Positions 32,986-44,518 are shown, counted from the stretch's first letter. The stretch: 64,000 nt of DNA from Pseudomonas sp. GM18 (GCF_000282195.1 NZ_AKJT01000032.1:49125-113124), one strand, 5' to 3'. Notes: generated from the sequence alone by a model not told the origin. Numbers and translations are program-made.

Positions 32986-34833
32986 TCACTCGTCGAGGAA
33001 GGAGCGCAAATGCTCGCTTCTCGTCGGGTGGCGCAGCTTGCGCAGCGCCTTGGCTTCGATCTGACGAATCCGTTCACGGGTCACGTCGAACTGCTTACCA
33101 ACTTCCTCGAGGGTGTGGTCGGTATTCATGTCGATACCGAAGCGCATGCGCAGAACCTTGGCTTCACGGGCAGTGAGGCCGGACAGAACTTCGCGAGTCG
33201 CTTCTTTAAGGCTCTCAACGGTAGCAACATCGATTGGCGACTGCATGGTCGAGTCTTCGATGAAGTCACCCAGATGGGAGTCTTCGTCATCACCGATCGG
33301 GGTTTCCATGGAGATCGGCTCTTTAGCGATCTTCAATACCTTGCGGATCTTGTCCTCAGGCATCTCCATGCGTTCGCCCAGCTCTTCCGGGGTCGGTTCG
33401 CGACCCATTTCCTGCAACATCTGCCGGGAAATACGGTTGAGCTTGTTGATTGTCTCGATCATGTGCACCGGAATACGGATGGTGCGGGCCTGGTCGGCGA
33501 TCGAGCGAGTGATCGCCTGACGGATCCACCAGGTGGCATAAGTCGAGAATTTGTAGCCACGGCGGTATTCGAACTTGTCTACCGCTTTCATCAAGCCAAT
33601 GTTGCCTTCCTGGATCAGATCGAGGAACTGCAGGCCACGGTTGGTGTACTTCTTGGCGATGGAGATCACCAGACGCAAGTTCGCTTCGACCATCTCTTTC
33701 TTCGCGCGGCGGGCCTTGGCCTCACCGATCGACATGCGACGGTTGATGTCCTTGATCTCGGCGATCGTCAAACCGGTTTCGGTTTCCAGCGCGGTCAGCT
33801 TCTGCTGGCAACGAATGATGTCCGGTTGCAGGCGACCAATGGCTTCAGCGTATTTGCTTTTGCCTTTGGCCAGTGCATCGCTCCAGCTTTCGTCGACTTC
33901 ATTGCCCGGGAACTGGCGCAGGAAGTCGGCACGCGGCATGCGGGCATCACGAACGCACAGCTGCATGATCGCGCGCTCTTGCTGACGCAGACGATCCAGG
34001 GCACTGCGAACACGCTCGACCAGGCCTTCGAATTGCTTCGGCACCAGTTTGATCGGCATGAACAGCTCAGCCAGGGCCAACAGCTCGGCAATCGCAGCCT
34101 TGTTGTAGCGACCGTGCTTTTTCAGCGCCTTGCGGGTGATTTCCATCTGATCGGCGACAGCGCCAAAACGCTGTGCGGCGATGACCGGATCCGGACCGCT
34201 TTCGGCTTCTTCTTCGTCATCGCTTGCTTCGGCGTCATCGTCGTCGGTGTCGTCGTCCGCTTTCACGGCTTTCGGGTCGACAGGCGGTGGCACTTCGGCT
34301 GCAGGCGGCGCAATGCCGTCGTCCGGGTCGATATAACCGCTCAGGACGTCGGACAGGCGGCCACCTTCGGTGGTGACGCGAGTGTACTCGGAGAGAATAT
34401 GGTCAACCGTGCCAGGGAAGTGCGCGATTGCGCCCATCACTTCGCGGATGCCCTCTTCAATACGCTTGGCGATTTCGATTTCGCCTTCACGTGTGAGGAG
34501 CTCTACCGTACCCATTTCACGCATGTACATGCGCACAGGGTCGGTGGTGCGACCAATGTCGGTCTCGACCGCTGCCAACGCTGCTGCTGCCTCTTCGGCC
34601 GCGGCTTCGTCGGTATCGGCGTCGGCCAGCATAAGGGAATCCTTATCTGGCGCAACCTCGAATACGTTGATCCCCATGTCATTGATCATGCGGATGATGT
34701 CTTCCACCTGTTCCGGATCTGAAATATCCTCCGGCAGGTGGTCGTTGACCTCCGCGTAAGTCAGGTAGCCCTGCTCACGACCAAGTGTGATCAACTCTTT
34801 GATACGAGACTGCTGTTGCGCTTTTCCGGACAT
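32986..34833 (-). CDS. rpoD: RNA polymerase primary sigma factor RpoD (sigma70)
   Basis: 615 residues. Region 1.1 is at the N-terminus ([29 protein letters not shown]). An acidic insert in the non-conserved region is rich in Asp/Glu (about 195-215). Region 2 is [20 protein letters not shown] with [20 protein letters not shown] and [14 protein letters not shown]. Region 4.2 is [20 protein letters not shown]. It directs transcription of housekeeping genes. It is the last gene of the rpsU-dnaG-rpoD macromolecular-synthesis group and ends before a strong terminator. Confidence 0.98.
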   Translation of the reverse strand: MSGKAQQQSRIKELITLGREQGYLTYAEVNDHLPEDISDPEQVEDIIRMINDMGINVFEVAPDKDSLMLADADTDEAAAEEAAAALAAVETDIGRTTDPVRMYMREMGTVELLTREGEIEIAKRIEEGIREVMGAIAHFPGTVDHILSEYTRVTTEGGRLSDVLSGYIDPDDGIAPPAAEVPPPVDPKAVKADDDTDDDDAEASDDEEEAESGPDPVIAAQRFGAVADQMEITRKALKKHGRYNKAAIAELLALAELFMPIKLVPKQFEGLVERVRSALDRLRQQERAIMQLCVRDARMPRADFLRQFPGNEVDESWSDALAKGKSKYAEAIGRLQPDIIRCQQKLTALETETGLTIAEIKDINRRMSIGEAKARRAKKEMVEANLRLVISIAKKYTNRGLQFLDLIQEGNIGLMKAVDKFEYRRGYKFSTYATWWIRQAITRSIADQARTIRIPVHMIETINKLNRISRQMLQEMGREPTPEELGERMEMPEDKIRKVLKIAKEPISMETPIGDDEDSHLGDFIEDSTMQSPIDVATVESLKEATREVLSGLTAREAKVLRMRFGIDMNTDHTLEEVGKQFDVTRERIRQIEAKALRKLRHPTRSEHLRSFLDE

Positions 34834-34900
34834 AACACCCTATCCACTGAAGGTCTTGGCGGGCAAAAAACAAGCCGAGGATTATACCTGAGCTATGACC

Positions 34901-36868
34901 TCACGCGCCAGTTGAGGTCGGGTTTGATGCGCAAACATTGCGGCTTAAAAGGTCGCGCAGTTGATTTTTCTCTTCGGCACTCAACTCACTTTGACGCGCT
35001 TTTCGAAGAAGTTGTTCCAGGTTTCGCTCGCGTTGGCGGGCTGACAAGCTAGTAATGGTGTCGAAAAACTGTTGTTCAAGGTTGTCTCCATCAATCAGCC
35101 ATTCCTTTTCTGCCAGCGCTTTCAGCAGTCGGCCCTGTTCAGTGCCGTGCCAACGCGCAATCAGTTGAAATGAGTTTAGCTTGGGATTCTTCTGTACGGC
35201 TTCGAGCAGGGCGACCAGCAGTTGCGTATTAGTGTGATCTTCGGCCGCAAAGTGCCCGGCATCCTCGACTTTTTCCGCCAGTTGCGGGTGATGCAACAGC
35301 GTGCGCAAGGCGGCCAGGGTGGGCGGCTCTACAGCGGCCGGTACCCGTGGCGCGCGCGGTTGATCTCGATCGCCGCCACGTTTGCCGTTCTTGTCCCACG
35401 GCTTCTTGTCCCATTTCTTGCCGCCGGCGCCAGGTTTTTTCGGCGTCCACTCCTGCTGCGGCACATACATCTCTTGCGCCTGCGGCTGATGGTAGTCGCT
35501 GTAATCCGGCATGGCGTCGTAATCAATGCCCGGGTCGTACGCCGGTGGTGCTTCCTGAGGTGCGCTTTGCACCAGTTGGCTTACAGCTTCACTGCTGAGC
35601 CCGGTAATTTCGGTCAGGCGCTGGCGCATCAGAATGCGCAGGTTGGCGCCCGGGACTTTGTCGATCAGTGGCGCGGCGAGGGTGGCCATGTGGGCCTTGC
35701 CTTCAAGCGAGCGCGGGTCCGATTCCTCGGTCAGCTGTTGGAAAAAATAATCGGCCAATGGCTGTGCATGCTGATTGATCCGCGCGCGGAAGGCGTCAGT
35801 GCCTTCGGAGCGGACCAGCGTGTCCGGGTCTTCGCCTTCGGGCAGGAATAGAAAGCGTGCACGCCGTCCGTCCTGCAAGCTCGGCAATGTCGCCTCCAGT
35901 GCGCGCCAAGCGGCGTTGCGGCCGGCCTGGTCGCCGTCGAAGCAGAACAGCACGTTGGGCACGACGCGAAACAGTCGCTTCAAGTGCTCTTCGCTGGTGG
36001 CGGTGCCCAGGGTCGCCACAGCATTGCGCAGGCCTTGCTGGGCGAGGGCGATGACGTCCATGTAGCCTTCGACGACGATGATTTCGTCGAGGTTGCGGTT
36101 GTTCTTGCGTGCTTCGTAAAGACCGTAGAGTTCCTGGCCCTTATGAAAAACCGGGGTTTCCGGTGAGTTCAGGTATTTCGGCTTGTCGTCGCCCAGCACC
36201 CGGCCGCCGAAGGCGATGATGCGCCCGCGGCTGTCGCGGATCGGGAACATCACGCGATCGCGGAAGCGGTCATAGCGCTTGCCGGTTTCAGCGTTCTCCA
36301 CCAGCAGGCCGGCATCGATCATGGCCTTTTGCTGCAGGGTGTCGCTGCTCAGGTGCTTGAACAGATTGTCCCAGCCGGGCGGGGCGAAGCCGAGGCCGAA
36401 GTCCCGGGCGATCTCGCCGGTCAATCCACGACCTTTCAAGTAATCCACAGCCGCTTTGCGCGCCGGATGGCTTTTCAGGGCCTGGCGGTAAAAGTCGGCA
36501 GCGGCGGTGAGCAGCGGATACAGCGGCGAATCGGTGGGCTGCCGCGGTTTGTGCGGTCGGCCGCTTTCTTCGCGGGGGATTTCCATGCCGGCGGCTTTGG
36601 CCAGTTCTTCGACAGCCTGGGGGAAGTCCAGGTTGTCGTGGTCCATGATGAAGCCGAGGGCGTTACCGCCAGCGCCGCAGCCGAAGCAGTAATAGAACTG
36701 TTTGTCGGGGCTGACGCTGAAGGAGGGGGTTTTTTCTTTGTGAAACGGGCAGCAGGCGGTGTAGTTCTTGCCGGCCTTTTTCATTTGCAGGCGCGAGCTG
36801 ACCACATCGACGATGTCGGTGCGGTTCAGAAGGTCGTCAATGAAGCTCTGGGGAATTAGCCCGGCCAT
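34901..36868 (-). CDS. dnaG: DNA primase DnaG
   Basis: 655 residues. N-terminal CHC2 zinc-binding domain (C40, H43, C61, C64), then the TOPRIM polymerase core with IIVVEGYMDVIAL (about 263-275) and DGDQAG, and a C-terminal helicase-binding domain. It makes RNA primers for the replisome with DnaB. The linker (about 430-500) is Pro/Lys/Gly rich. A 67-base gap separates it from rpoD, consistent with co-transcription. A 482-base non-coding gap lies upstream. Confidence 0.97.
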   Translation of the reverse strand: MAGLIPQSFIDDLLNRTDIVDVVSSRLQMKKAGKNYTACCPFHKEKTPSFSVSPDKQFYYCFGCGAGGNALGFIMDHDNLDFPQAVEELAKAAGMEIPREESGRPHKPRQPTDSPLYPLLTAAADFYRQALKSHPARKAAVDYLKGRGLTGEIARDFGLGFAPPGWDNLFKHLSSDTLQQKAMIDAGLLVENAETGKRYDRFRDRVMFPIRDSRGRIIAFGGRVLGDDKPKYLNSPETPVFHKGQELYGLYEARKNNRNLDEIIVVEGYMDVIALAQQGLRNAVATLGTATSEEHLKRLFRVVPNVLFCFDGDQAGRNAAWRALEATLPSLQDGRRARFLFLPEGEDPDTLVRSEGTDAFRARINQHAQPLADYFFQQLTEESDPRSLEGKAHMATLAAPLIDKVPGANLRILMRQRLTEITGLSSEAVSQLVQSAPQEAPPAYDPGIDYDAMPDYSDYHQPQAQEMYVPQQEWTPKKPGAGGKKWDKKPWDKNGKRGGDRDQPRAPRVPAAVEPPTLAALRTLLHHPQLAEKVEDAGHFAAEDHTNTQLLVALLEAVQKNPKLNSFQLIARWHGTEQGRLLKALAEKEWLIDGDNLEQQFFDTITSLSARQRERNLEQLLRKARQSELSAEEKNQLRDLLSRNVCASNPTSTGA

Positions 36869-37350
36869 GGCGTTCTCGTCATCTGCGCTGAAATGGACCC
36901 GAAACGAAGTGCGGCCGAACGCAGGTCATTATTTGAGGCGCGCAGGGTGTGCGGCTCGACCGGTGTCGTCTGCGTAATCGCTGTCAGGAAGTGTATCTGC
37001 CGAAAATCCACTGACGTTAGTACCGATCAGCATTCGACTATATGAAAGTGTTTCGCTGAGTCCGGCGACGGCCAGTCAATGGCCTCGGATAGCTCATAAG
37101 CGGGCACGCAAGAAGGTGCCTTGGGCTGATCGTCGTGAGAGGAATCAGTGGGTGTGCTCGTCAGTAGCCTTGAAAGGCTCGTCAGAAAAGACGTGCACCG
37201 CTGGCAAAAGAGCCAGGTCTGACGCTGTGAAGCAGGTTTGTCTCGGTCGCGTCTGCGGCTTTGACGGTGAAGCATCAAGCGTTGTCCGCAAATGCCATTA
37301 GCCCGGCTGAGGGCCGGGCTTGGCAGAAGCTTGCTACGATCGTCTGCGTA
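36869..37350. other. Non-coding gap between dnaG and rpsU
   Basis: 482 bases with no convincing gene. Short frames here (for example minus 37027-37278) are low-complexity, Ser/Arg/Pro rich and lack ribosome-binding sites. A stem AGCCCGGC (37301-37308) / GCCGGGCT (37314-37321) lies just after rpsU and could attenuate read-through, like the rpsU-dnaG attenuator in E. coli. No GatB/YqeY-type frame is present, although P. aeruginosa has such a gene at this place. Confidence 0.6.
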
Positions 37351-37566
37351 TTAGTACAGACGAACGGCGCGGCGCTGTTCGCGCTGTACTTTCTTGGCGT
37401 GACGCTTAACAGCGGCTGCTGCTTTACGCTTACGCTCAGAAGTAGGCTTCTCGTAAAATTCGCGGCTACGAACTTCAGCCAGTACACCGGCTTTTTCGCA
37501 GGAGCGCTTGAAACGACGCAGAGCTACGTCGAAGGGTTCGTTCTCTTTAACTTTGACGGCTGGCAT
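37351..37566 (-). CDS. rpsU: 30S ribosomal protein S21 (bS21)
   Basis: 71 residues, normal bS21 length, very basic. It begins [20 protein letters not shown] and includes [21 protein letters not shown]. It is a small-subunit protein near the anti-Shine-Dalgarno region that aids initiation. First gene of the rpsU-dnaG-rpoD group, divergent from tsaD; the 199-base gap between them must hold both promoters. Confidence 0.97.
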
Positions 37567-37765
37567 CCAGAGCTACCTTCATTCATTACCGGGGTCAACA
37601 TCCTCGCGGCAAAAGAGCACTTGAAGACGTCGGTTTTTAAGGGTTGCGGATGTTAACCCCTCATCGCTCGGAATGCAAAGCCTCTGATCGAAAACCGCTG
37701 GTCGGGGCATCACGCGACGACTATTATGCGCGCCTTCGAATTCAGCCTCTACAAGGCGCAAACCC

Positions 37766-38791
37766 ATGCTAGTACTGGGATTAGAAACCTCTTGCGACGA
37801 AACCGGTGTCGCACTTTACGACAGTGAACGCGGGTTGTTGGCCGATGCGCTGTTCAGTCAGATCGACCTGCATCGCGCCTATGGCGGCGTTGTGCCGGAG
37901 CTGGCTTCGCGCGATCACGTCAAACGCATGCTGCCCTTGATCCGTCAGGTGCTGGCGGAGGCCGACTGCGTGCCGACCGAGATCGACGCCATCGCTTATA
38001 CCGCCGGCCCCGGCCTGGTCGGAGCCCTGCTGGTAGGGGCTTCCTGCGCTCAGGCGCTGGCTTTTGCCTGGGGTATCCCGGCGCTGGGCGTGCACCACAT
38101 GGAAGGTCACTTGCTGGCGCCGATGCTGGAGCCGCAACCACCGGAGTTCCCGTTCGTCGCTTTGTTGGTCTCGGGTGGTCATACGCAGCTGGTTCAGGTC
38201 GACGGGATCGGTCAGTACACGCTCTTGGGCGAGACCCTCGACGATGCCGCCGGCGAAGCGTTCGACAAAACTGCAAAAATGATGGGCCTCAATTATCCGG
38301 GCGGTCCGGAGATTGCTCGTCTGGCGGCGCAAGGCGTTGACGGACGTTTCGTCTTCCCGCGTCCGATGTGTGATCGTCCGGGCCTGGCGTTTAGCTTCAG
38401 CGGTTTGAAAACCTTCGCCTTGAACACCTGGCAGCAATGCGTCAGCGCCGGGGACGACGGCGAGCAAGCCCGTTGCGACATCTCGCTGGCGTTCCAGCAG
38501 GCCGTGGTGGAGACTTTGACCATCAAGTGCAAGCGAGCCCTGAAACAGGCTGGCATGAAGCGTCTGGTGATCGCTGGTGGCGTGAGCGCCAACAAGGCGT
38601 TGCGTACGTCACTGGAAAAAATGCTCGGCGACATGAGGGGCGATGTGTTTTATGCCCGTCCAGAGTTCTGCACCGACAACGGTGCGATGATTGCGTTTGC
38701 CGGCTGCCAGCGCTTGCAGGCTGGTCAGCACGAAAGCCTGGCAATCAGCGTGCAGGCGCGTTGGCCGATGGAGCAGTTGTCGGCGCTGTGA
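37766..38791 (+). CDS. tsaD: tRNA N6-threonylcarbamoyladenosine transferase TsaD
   Basis: 341 residues, ASKHA fold (Kae1/Qri7/Gcp family). The metal-binding histidines H111 and H115 are in [12 protein letters not shown], and the ATP-site segments [12 protein letters not shown] and VSGGHTQLV are present. With TsaB and TsaE it installs t6A at position 37 of ANN-decoding tRNAs, which include the tRNA-Ile2 in this window. It is convergent with plsY. Essential in most bacteria. Confidence 0.97.
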   Translation: MLVLGLETSCDETGVALYDSERGLLADALFSQIDLHRAYGGVVPELASRDHVKRMLPLIRQVLAEADCVPTEIDAIAYTAGPGLVGALLVGASCAQALAFAWGIPALGVHHMEGHLLAPMLEPQPPEFPFVALLVSGGHTQLVQVDGIGQYTLLGETLDDAAGEAFDKTAKMMGLNYPGGPEIARLAAQGVDGRFVFPRPMCDRPGLAFSFSGLKTFALNTWQQCVSAGDDGEQARCDISLAFQQAVVETLTIKCKRALKQAGMKRLVIAGGVSANKALRTSLEKMLGDMRGDVFYARPEFCTDNGAMIAFAGCQRLQAGQHESLAISVQARWPMEQLSAL

Positions 38792-38814
38792 TGAGTGGCG
38801 CTCACGTGCGGTAT

Positions 38815-39384
38815 TTAAAAATGCCGTTCGCGCCCGGCAAACAGGTCGCGTAGATTGCCGCGATGACGCCAGACGATCAGCCCCGTGAGCGCGCTCATGG
38901 GCAGCAGTGCCGCCGGCTCTTGCCAGGCGAGCAGCGGCAGGGTCAGGGGTGTGGCAATCAGGGCGGCGAGTGAGCTGGTGCGGGTCAGGTAGAACGTCAG
39001 AAGCCAGGCACAAACCGCCAGCAGCGCAGCGGGTGGATAGAGCCCCAGCAGCATGCCGGCCGCGGTGGCGACACCCTTGCCGCCGCGAAAGCGGAAGTAC
39101 AGTGGGAACAGGTGACCGATGACAGCCCAGACGCCGATCCAGGCTTGTTCCTGTAGTGAAAGGCCCATTGCACCTGCGACCAGCACTGGCAGCAGGCCTT
39201 TGCAGAGGTCGCCGAGCAAGGTCAGGACGGCGAGTTTCTTGCCGGCCAGACGCAACATGTTGGTGGCACCGGCATTGCCCGAGCCACTCATTCGCGGATC
39301 GGGGTTACCGGTCAGGCGGCTGAGCAAAATGGCGAAGGACAGAGAGCCGAGCAGGTAGGCGAAAATCGCCAGTGACCAAAACAT
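38815..39384 (-). CDS. plsY: Glycerol-3-phosphate acyltransferase PlsY
   Basis: 189 residues and about five membrane helices. The conserved motifs are [26 protein letters not shown] (motif 1 region), [16 protein letters not shown] (motif 2) and the C-terminal [13 protein letters not shown] (motif 3). It acylates glycerol 3-phosphate from acyl-phosphate at the inner membrane, the first step of phospholipid synthesis. Divergent from folB. Confidence 0.96.
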   Translation of the reverse strand: MFWSLAIFAYLLGSLSFAILLSRLTGNPDPRMSGSGNAGATNMLRLAGKKLAVLTLLGDLCKGLLPVLVAGAMGLSLQEQAWIGVWAVIGHLFPLYFRFRGGKGVATAAGMLLGLYPPAALLAVCAWLLTFYLTRTSSLAALIATPLTLPLLAWQEPAALLPMSALTGLIVWRHRGNLRDLFAGRERHF

Positions 39385-39458
39385 GCTAACTATTCCGGGC
39401 GAGGACGCCCTGATTCTAACGGCGCATTGCGCCCTTGTCGTGCAGCGGAGAGAAGTGC

Positions 39459-39812
39459 TTGGACAGAGTGTTTATCGAGGGCCTGGAAGTCGACACCGTA
39501 ATTGGTGCCTACGACTGGGAACGAGGCATCCGACAGTGTCTGCGACTTGATCTGAGCTTCGCCTGGGACAATCGTCCGGCCGCTGCGGGTGATGACCTGA
39601 CCCTGGCGCTCGACTACGCGAGCGTTTCGTCACGCATTCAGGCTTTTGCCGAGCAGGCACAGTTCCAGCTGGTCGAGACCTTTGCCGAACGTTTGGCTGA
39701 AGTGCTGATGAGTGAATTCAATATCACCTGGATGCACCTCAAGCTGACCAAGCCAGGTGCCGTTCCGGCGGCCAAGGGCGTGGGTGTGGAGATCGAGCGC
39801 GGATGTCGCTGA
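39459..39812 (+). CDS. folB: Dihydroneopterin aldolase FolB
   Basis: 117 residues from a TTG at 39459 with GGAG eight bases before it, giving [20 protein letters not shown], the family's normal N-terminus. Upstream codons in this frame are not conserved-looking. It cleaves dihydroneopterin to 6-hydroxymethyl-dihydropterin in folate synthesis. The catalytic Glu/Tyr region (GAYDWERG) and the C-terminal [20 protein letters not shown], carrying the conserved Lys, are present. It overlaps folK by 10 bases. Confidence 0.93.
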   Translation: MDRVFIEGLEVDTVIGAYDWERGIRQCLRLDLSFAWDNRPAAAGDDLTLALDYASVSSRIQAFAEQAQFQLVETFAERLAEVLMSEFNITWMHLKLTKPGAVPAAKGVGVEIERGCR

Positions 39813-40321
39813 CTCAGGTGTATCTCGGGCTCGGTAGCAACATCGAGCGCGAATCCCATTTGCAGTCTGGCCTGGACGCCCTGGCGGGTTTCCTGGTGGA
39901 TATGCGCTGCTCGGCGGTGTTCGAAAGCCAGCCGGTGGGGATCAAGAGCGGGCCGTTTTTCAACTTTGTGGTCTCGGCCTATACCGATCTACCGTTGATG
40001 GAGCTGGATCGACGGCTGAAATTCATCGAAGCGGATAACGGCCGTTACGCGCCGGACCGCAAGGGCTTGCCGCTGGATATCGACGTGCTGTTGTTCGGCG
40101 ACCTGGTGGGTAACTTCGATGGCTTGATTTTGCCCAGGGCAGAGATTCTGAAAAACGCCTTCGTGCTGTGGCCGTTGTCGCTGATTGCGCCGGACAGAGT
40201 GCATCCGGGCGTAGGCAAAAGCTTTGCGACCTTGTGGAGCGAGGCGCGGATCGATCAGGTGTTGGCGCCGGTGGCTTTTGAGTGGCGCGGTGAGCAGTTG
40301 ACCCCCTCCGATATGCTGTAA
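39803..40321 (+). CDS. folK: 2-amino-4-hydroxy-6-hydroxymethyl-dihydropteridine pyrophosphokinase FolK
   Basis: 172 residues. The HPPK family is recognisable from YLGLGSNIERESHLQSGLDA at the N-terminus and from the core DRKGLPLDIDVLLFGDL with LPRAEILKNAFVLWPL. The usual RxxGPRxLDLDILL is varied here to KGLPLDIDVLL, a form common in the second Pseudomonas FolK type. It uses ATP to pyrophosphorylate the FolB product, and the coupled overlap with folB supports consecutive steps. Confidence 0.9.
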   Translation: MSLTQVYLGLGSNIERESHLQSGLDALAGFLVDMRCSAVFESQPVGIKSGPFFNFVVSAYTDLPLMELDRRLKFIEADNGRYAPDRKGLPLDIDVLLFGDLVGNFDGLILPRAEILKNAFVLWPLSLIAPDRVHPGVGKSFATLWSEARIDQVLAPVAFEWRGEQLTPSDML

Positions 40322-40322
40322 A

Positions 40323-40394
40323 GCAAAAGATCGCAGCCTGCGGCAGCTCCTACGCCGATCTCTGTAGGAGTTGCCGCAGGCTGCGATCTTTTGC
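40323..40394. repeat. Inverted REP pair between folK and cca
   Basis: 31-base arms (40323-40353 and 40364-40394) differing at one base, with a 10-base spacer. Same REP family as the pair at 2180-2269 (core GCTGCCGCAGGCTGCGATC). The flanking genes are convergent, so the stem may also act as a terminator (arm ends in TTTTGC). Confidence 0.9.
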
Positions 40395-40400
40395 CCTTGC

Positions 40401-41624
40401 CTACGCTTGTTCTTTGTAAGCCTTCAACGCCTTGAGCCGCTCGCGCTTGATCGCCTCGCCCAATTCCGGCCCCTTGAACCCCTTCTCCAGCAACGGCTGA
40501 ACCGCCACGCTGCGCGCCGCAGTCGCCGCGCCACGCAAATAATCCGCCTGTGGATAACTTCGCTGCTCCAGGCCTTTGCGCCCTCGAGCGTCCATCTCGC
40601 ACGCCGCGATAAACTCCTCAAAGCGCTGAGGTCGACGGTAGACGTCGAAACTCTGCAGCAGCTCCAGCAAGGTCGACGGTTTCAGCTCCAGAGCCCGGTG
40701 GCCATGGGTGTGATACTCGCCCACCAGCAGTGCCAATTCCTGACAATCCTTCGGTGCCTTGAAGCGCTCGTTGACCGCTTTGATCAGCTTCAGGCCTTTG
40801 TGCTCGTGGGCGATGTGGCGGGGCCATTCCTCCTCGGGCGTCAGTCCTTTGCCCAAGTCATGCAGCAGGCAGGCCCAGCGCACGGTCAGCGGTTGTTTGT
40901 GCTGTGCCGCTTGCTCCAGCACGCTGAGGGTATGCACGCCTGTGTCGATTTCCGGGTGATGGGCCTCGGGTTGCGGAACACCGAACAGCGCATCGACTTC
41001 CGGCATCAGCACTTTGAGCGCACCGCACTCGCGCAGCACCTGGATGAACACCTGGGGTTGGTCTTCCATTAGCGCGCGGGCGATTTCTTTCCAGCTGCGT
41101 TCCGCGGTCAGAGCCTCCAGTTCACCCGATTCGCTGAGTTGCCGCATCAGCGCCAGTGTCTCGGGGGCGACGGTGAAACCCAATCCCGCATAACGCGCGG
41201 CGAAGCGGGCAACGCGTAGAACGCGGAGTGGATCTTCGGCGAACGCGGGGGAAACGTGACGAAGCAGGCGAGCCTCGAGATCCCGCTGGCCATGGTAGGG
41301 GTCGGTCAGGTTCTGCTGATCGTCTTCGGCCATGGCGTTGATCGTCAGGTCACGACGAATCAGGTCTTCTTCGAGCGTGACTTCGGGGCTGGCGTGAAAG
41401 GTGAAGCCGCCGTAACCGCGCCCGCTTTTGCGCTCAGTGCGGGCGAGGGCGTATTCCTCACCGCTTTTGGGGTGAAGAAACACCGGAAAATCCGCACCCA
41501 CCGGGCGAAAGCCCTTGGCGAGCATTTCTTCGGTGGTGGCGCCTACCACGACCCAGTCGATATCGGTGACAGGCTTGCCCAGCAGGCGATCGCGTACCGC
41601 ACCACCGACTTTATAAATCTGCAT
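40401..41624 (-). CDS. cca: Multifunctional CCA-adding tRNA nucleotidyltransferase
   Basis: 407 residues. Class II nucleotidyltransferase N-terminal half: [12 protein letters not shown], the metal-binding DIDWVVVG, and [10 protein letters not shown]. An HD domain follows in the C-terminal half (CLLHDLGKG), as in the Gammaproteobacterial multifunctional form with phosphatase/phosphodiesterase activity. It repairs and completes tRNA 3' CCA ends. The nearest tRNA here already encodes its CCA. Confidence 0.95.
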   Translation of the reverse strand: MQIYKVGGAVRDRLLGKPVTDIDWVVVGATTEEMLAKGFRPVGADFPVFLHPKSGEEYALARTERKSGRGYGGFTFHASPEVTLEEDLIRRDLTINAMAEDDQQNLTDPYHGQRDLEARLLRHVSPAFAEDPLRVLRVARFAARYAGLGFTVAPETLALMRQLSESGELEALTAERSWKEIARALMEDQPQVFIQVLRECGALKVLMPEVDALFGVPQPEAHHPEIDTGVHTLSVLEQAAQHKQPLTVRWACLLHDLGKGLTPEEEWPRHIAHEHKGLKLIKAVNERFKAPKDCQELALLVGEYHTHGHRALELKPSTLLELLQSFDVYRRPQRFEEFIAACEMDARGRKGLEQRSYPQADYLRGAATAARSVAVQPLLEKGFKGPELGEAIKRERLKALKAYKEQA

Positions 41625-41687
41625 AAAAAACCTCCGTTAGCCCGACAGAATAACCTTTGCGTCGAACTTGCGGAGGCCGAAACAGGA

Positions 41688-43250
41688 TCAAAGATGAATG
41701 ACAGCCAGGTCTAGCCGGCCGTAGTCCCCCTCGCCGTGTTCGCTTCTGGGTGGAACATGGTGGGTTTTCACCACCTGATCCCCTTGCAGGGTTTCCAGGT
41801 GAATGTCGAACCCCCAGAGCCGGTGCAGGTGCTTGAGCACTTCCTCGGTGGAATCGCCGAGAGGCTTGCGGTCGTGCTGCTGATGACGCAAGGTCAGCGA
41901 GCGGTCGCCGCGCCGGTCGATGCTGTAGATCTGGATGTTGGGTTCACGATTGCCCAGGTTGTATTGCGCCGCCAGGGTTTCACGAATGGTTCGATAGCCC
42001 TCTTCGTCGTGGATCGCCGGAACTAGCAGATCGTCCTTCTGATCGTCATCGAGGATGCTGAACAGCTTCAGGTCGCGGATCACCTTGGGTGACAGGTACT
42101 GCAGGATGAAGCTTTCGTCCTTGAAGCTGCTCATGGCGAATTTGATGCTGGACAGCCAGTCGGAGCCGGCTATTTCCGGGAACCAGCGGTAGTCTTCTTC
42201 GGTAGGCTGTTCGCATATCCGCCGGATATCGCGATACATGGCGAAACCGAGGGTGTAGGGGTTGATTCCGCTGTAGTAGGGGCTGTCGAAGCCCGGCTGG
42301 AAGACCACGCTGGTGTGGGACGTCAGGAACTCCATCATGAAGCCATCGGTGACCAGGCCTTCGTCATACAAGTCGTTCATCAAGGTGTAGTGCCAGAAGG
42401 TGGCCCAGCCTTCGTTCATCACCTGTGTCTGGCGCTGTGGATAAAAATACTGGGCGATCTTGCGCACGATCCGCACGATTTCACGTTGCCATGGCTCCAG
42501 CAGCGGGGCGTGTTTTTCGATGAAATACAGGATGTTTTCCTGAGGCTCGGCGGGGAAGCGTGCGTTGTCCTTGTCGCTGAATTTGTCCGCGCCTTTTGGA
42601 ATGGTCCGCCACAAATCGTTGATCTGCTTTTGCAGATGTTCTTCCCGATCCTTCTGCCGACGGCGTTCTTCTTCGGCGGAAATCGGATAAGGGCGTTTGT
42701 AGCGGTCGACCCCGTAATTCATCAGTGCGTGGCAGGAATCGAGCAAGTCCTCTACCGCGTCGATGCCGTGGCGTTCTTCACACTGCATGATGTACTGCTT
42801 GGCGAACACCAGGTAATCGATGATCGAGCTGGCGTCGGTCCAGGTGCGGAACAGGTAATTACCCTTGAAGAAGCTGTTATGGCCATAGCAGGCGTGAGCC
42901 ACCACCAGGGCCTGCATGCAGATGGTGTTTTCTTCCATCAGATAGGCGATGCAAGGGTCCGAGTTGATCACAATCTCGTAGGCCAGCCCCATCTGGCCGC
43001 GGCTGTAGGACTTTTCGGTGCTGAGGAAGTGTTTGCCATAGGACCAATGGTGATAACCCAAGGGCATGCCCACAGAGGCGTAGGCGTCCATCATCTGTTC
43101 GGCGGTGATCACTTCGATCTGGTTAGGGTAGGTATCGAGCGCGTAGCGGGCCGCGAGACGACTGATTTCGCGGTCGTAGGCCTGGATCAGCTCGAACGTC
43201 CATTCAGAGCCGGTGGAAATGGGTTGGCGCTTCTGCTCTTTGGCGGTCAT
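41688..43250 (-). CDS. SpoVR family protein (YcgB-like)
   Basis: 520 residues, the usual SpoVR/YcgB length. Recognisable segments include [40 protein letters not shown] and [20 protein letters not shown]. The Bacillus homolog affects spore cortex formation; in Proteobacteria it travels with PrkA and YeaH, as here. Biochemical function is unknown, and conserved His/Glu residues (HxxxxGHN-like, [10 protein letters not shown]) suggest a metal site by inference. The ATG overlaps the yeaH stop (ATGA), so it is translationally coupled. Confidence 0.93.
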   Translation of the reverse strand: MTAKEQKRQPISTGSEWTFELIQAYDREISRLAARYALDTYPNQIEVITAEQMMDAYASVGMPLGYHHWSYGKHFLSTEKSYSRGQMGLAYEIVINSDPCIAYLMEENTICMQALVVAHACYGHNSFFKGNYLFRTWTDASSIIDYLVFAKQYIMQCEERHGIDAVEDLLDSCHALMNYGVDRYKRPYPISAEEERRRQKDREEHLQKQINDLWRTIPKGADKFSDKDNARFPAEPQENILYFIEKHAPLLEPWQREIVRIVRKIAQYFYPQRQTQVMNEGWATFWHYTLMNDLYDEGLVTDGFMMEFLTSHTSVVFQPGFDSPYYSGINPYTLGFAMYRDIRRICEQPTEEDYRWFPEIAGSDWLSSIKFAMSSFKDESFILQYLSPKVIRDLKLFSILDDDQKDDLLVPAIHDEEGYRTIRETLAAQYNLGNREPNIQIYSIDRRGDRSLTLRHQQHDRKPLGDSTEEVLKHLHRLWGFDIHLETLQGDQVVKTHHVPPRSEHGEGDYGRLDLAVIHL

Positions 43251-44518
43251 GTCACTAACCTGCGCTGGAAGAGTTCACGGAAGACCGGATAGATATCCCC
43301 GGCCGAGACCAGTTGCTGCTGGGCAAAAGTGTCAGAGAAGGCTTCGGCGATGCGTTCGTACTCGAACCACAGGGCCTGGTGTTCGCGCGGGGTAATCTCT
43401 ACATAAGTGTAGTACTGCACGAACGGCATGATCTGGTTGATCAGAATGTCGCGGCAGATCGGCGAGTCGTCGTTCCAGTTGTCACCGTCGGACGCCTGGG
43501 CGGCATAGATATTCCACTCATTGCTCGGATAACGCTCGGCCATGATCTCCTGCATCAGTTTCAGGGCGCTGGAGACGATGGTGCCGCCGGTTTCCCGGGA
43601 GTAGAAAAACTCCTCCTCATCCACTTCGCGGGCACTGGTGTGGTGGCGGATGAACACGACGTCGATTTTGTCGTAGTTCCGCTTGAGGAACAGGTACAGC
43701 AGGATGAAGAAGCGTTTGGCGATGTCCTTGGTTGCCTGGGTCATGGAGCCGGACACGTCCATCAGGCAGAACATCACTGCTTTGGAGCTGGGGTTCGGCT
43801 GTTTGATCAGCAGGTTGTACTTGAGGTCGAAGGTGTCGAGAAACGGCACTCGATGAATGCGCGCGCTGAGTTTCTCGATTTCCGCTTCGAGTTCCTGGAT
43901 GTCGCCAAAGTTGTCCGGTTCCTCCCGTTTAAGCCGCGCCAGTTCCTCTTTGACTTCGCGCAGTTTTGCCCGGCTGCTGCCGGACAGGGCGATGCGCCGG
44001 GCATGAGCCGAACGTAGTGTGCGGATAATGTTGATCCGTGACGGGTTGCCCTCATTGCTGATGCCCGCGCGTACGGTCTTGAAGGTGTCGGTGCCGGTCA
44101 GGTGACGTTTGACCAGGTTAGGCAGTTCAAGGTCCTCGAACATGAATTCGAGGAATTCTTCCTGGGTGATCTGGAAGACGAATTCGTCCATCCCTTCACC
44201 CGAGTTACCGGCCTTGCCGGGGCCTCTGCCGCCGCCACCTCCGGGCGGACGGGCAATGTGCTCGCCGCTGGTGAACTCCTTGTTGCCCGGGTGCACGATG
44301 GTCTGTTTGCCGCCCCGGCCATGGTGAAGCACCGGCTCGTCAATGTCGCGTCCGGGAATGCTGATTTGCTCGCCGTGTTCCATATCGGTAATGGAACGCC
44401 GGCCGACCGCCTCTTCGACGGCCTTTTTGATGTGATCACGGTAGCGCCGCAGAAACCGCTGACGGTTTACCGTGCTCTTGTTCTTGCCATTGAGACGTCG
44501 GTCGATCACATAGCTCAT
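43247..44518 (-). CDS. yeaH: UPF0229/DUF444 von Willebrand-like protein YeaH
   Basis: 423 residues. It begins [20 protein letters not shown] and has a Gly-rich linker ([14 protein letters not shown], about 92-105). The C-terminal VWA-like domain has the MIDAS motif DVSGSM after CLM. Family members sit between PrkA and SpoVR genes and form a stress-associated signalling unit with the kinase in E. coli (YeaG-YeaH). AAGGAG precedes the start. The 202-base gap to prkA contains a large stem-loop. Confidence 0.93.
   Translation of the reverse strand: MSYVIDRRLNGKNKSTVNRQRFLRRYRDHIKKAVEEAVGRRSITDMEHGEQISIPGRDIDEPVLHHGRGGKQTIVHPGNKEFTSGEHIARPPGGGGGRGPGKAGNSGEGMDEFVFQITQEEFLEFMFEDLELPNLVKRHLTGTDTFKTVRAGISNEGNPSRINIIRTLRSAHARRIALSGSSRAKLREVKEELARLKREEPDNFGDIQELEAEIEKLSARIHRVPFLDTFDLKYNLLIKQPNPSSKAVMFCLMDVSGSMTQATKDIAKRFFILLYLFLKRNYDKIDVVFIRHHTSAREVDEEEFFYSRETGGTIVSSALKLMQEIMAERYPSNEWNIYAAQASDGDNWNDDSPICRDILINQIMPFVQYYTYVEITPREHQALWFEYERIAEAFSDTFAQQQLVSAGDIYPVFRELFQRRLVT

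Noticed and set aside
37027..37278. 83-codon minus-strand frame in the dnaG-rpsU gap
   Set aside because: Arg/Ser/Pro-rich low-complexity product with no ribosome-binding site; it does not resemble YqeY or any family I recognise.
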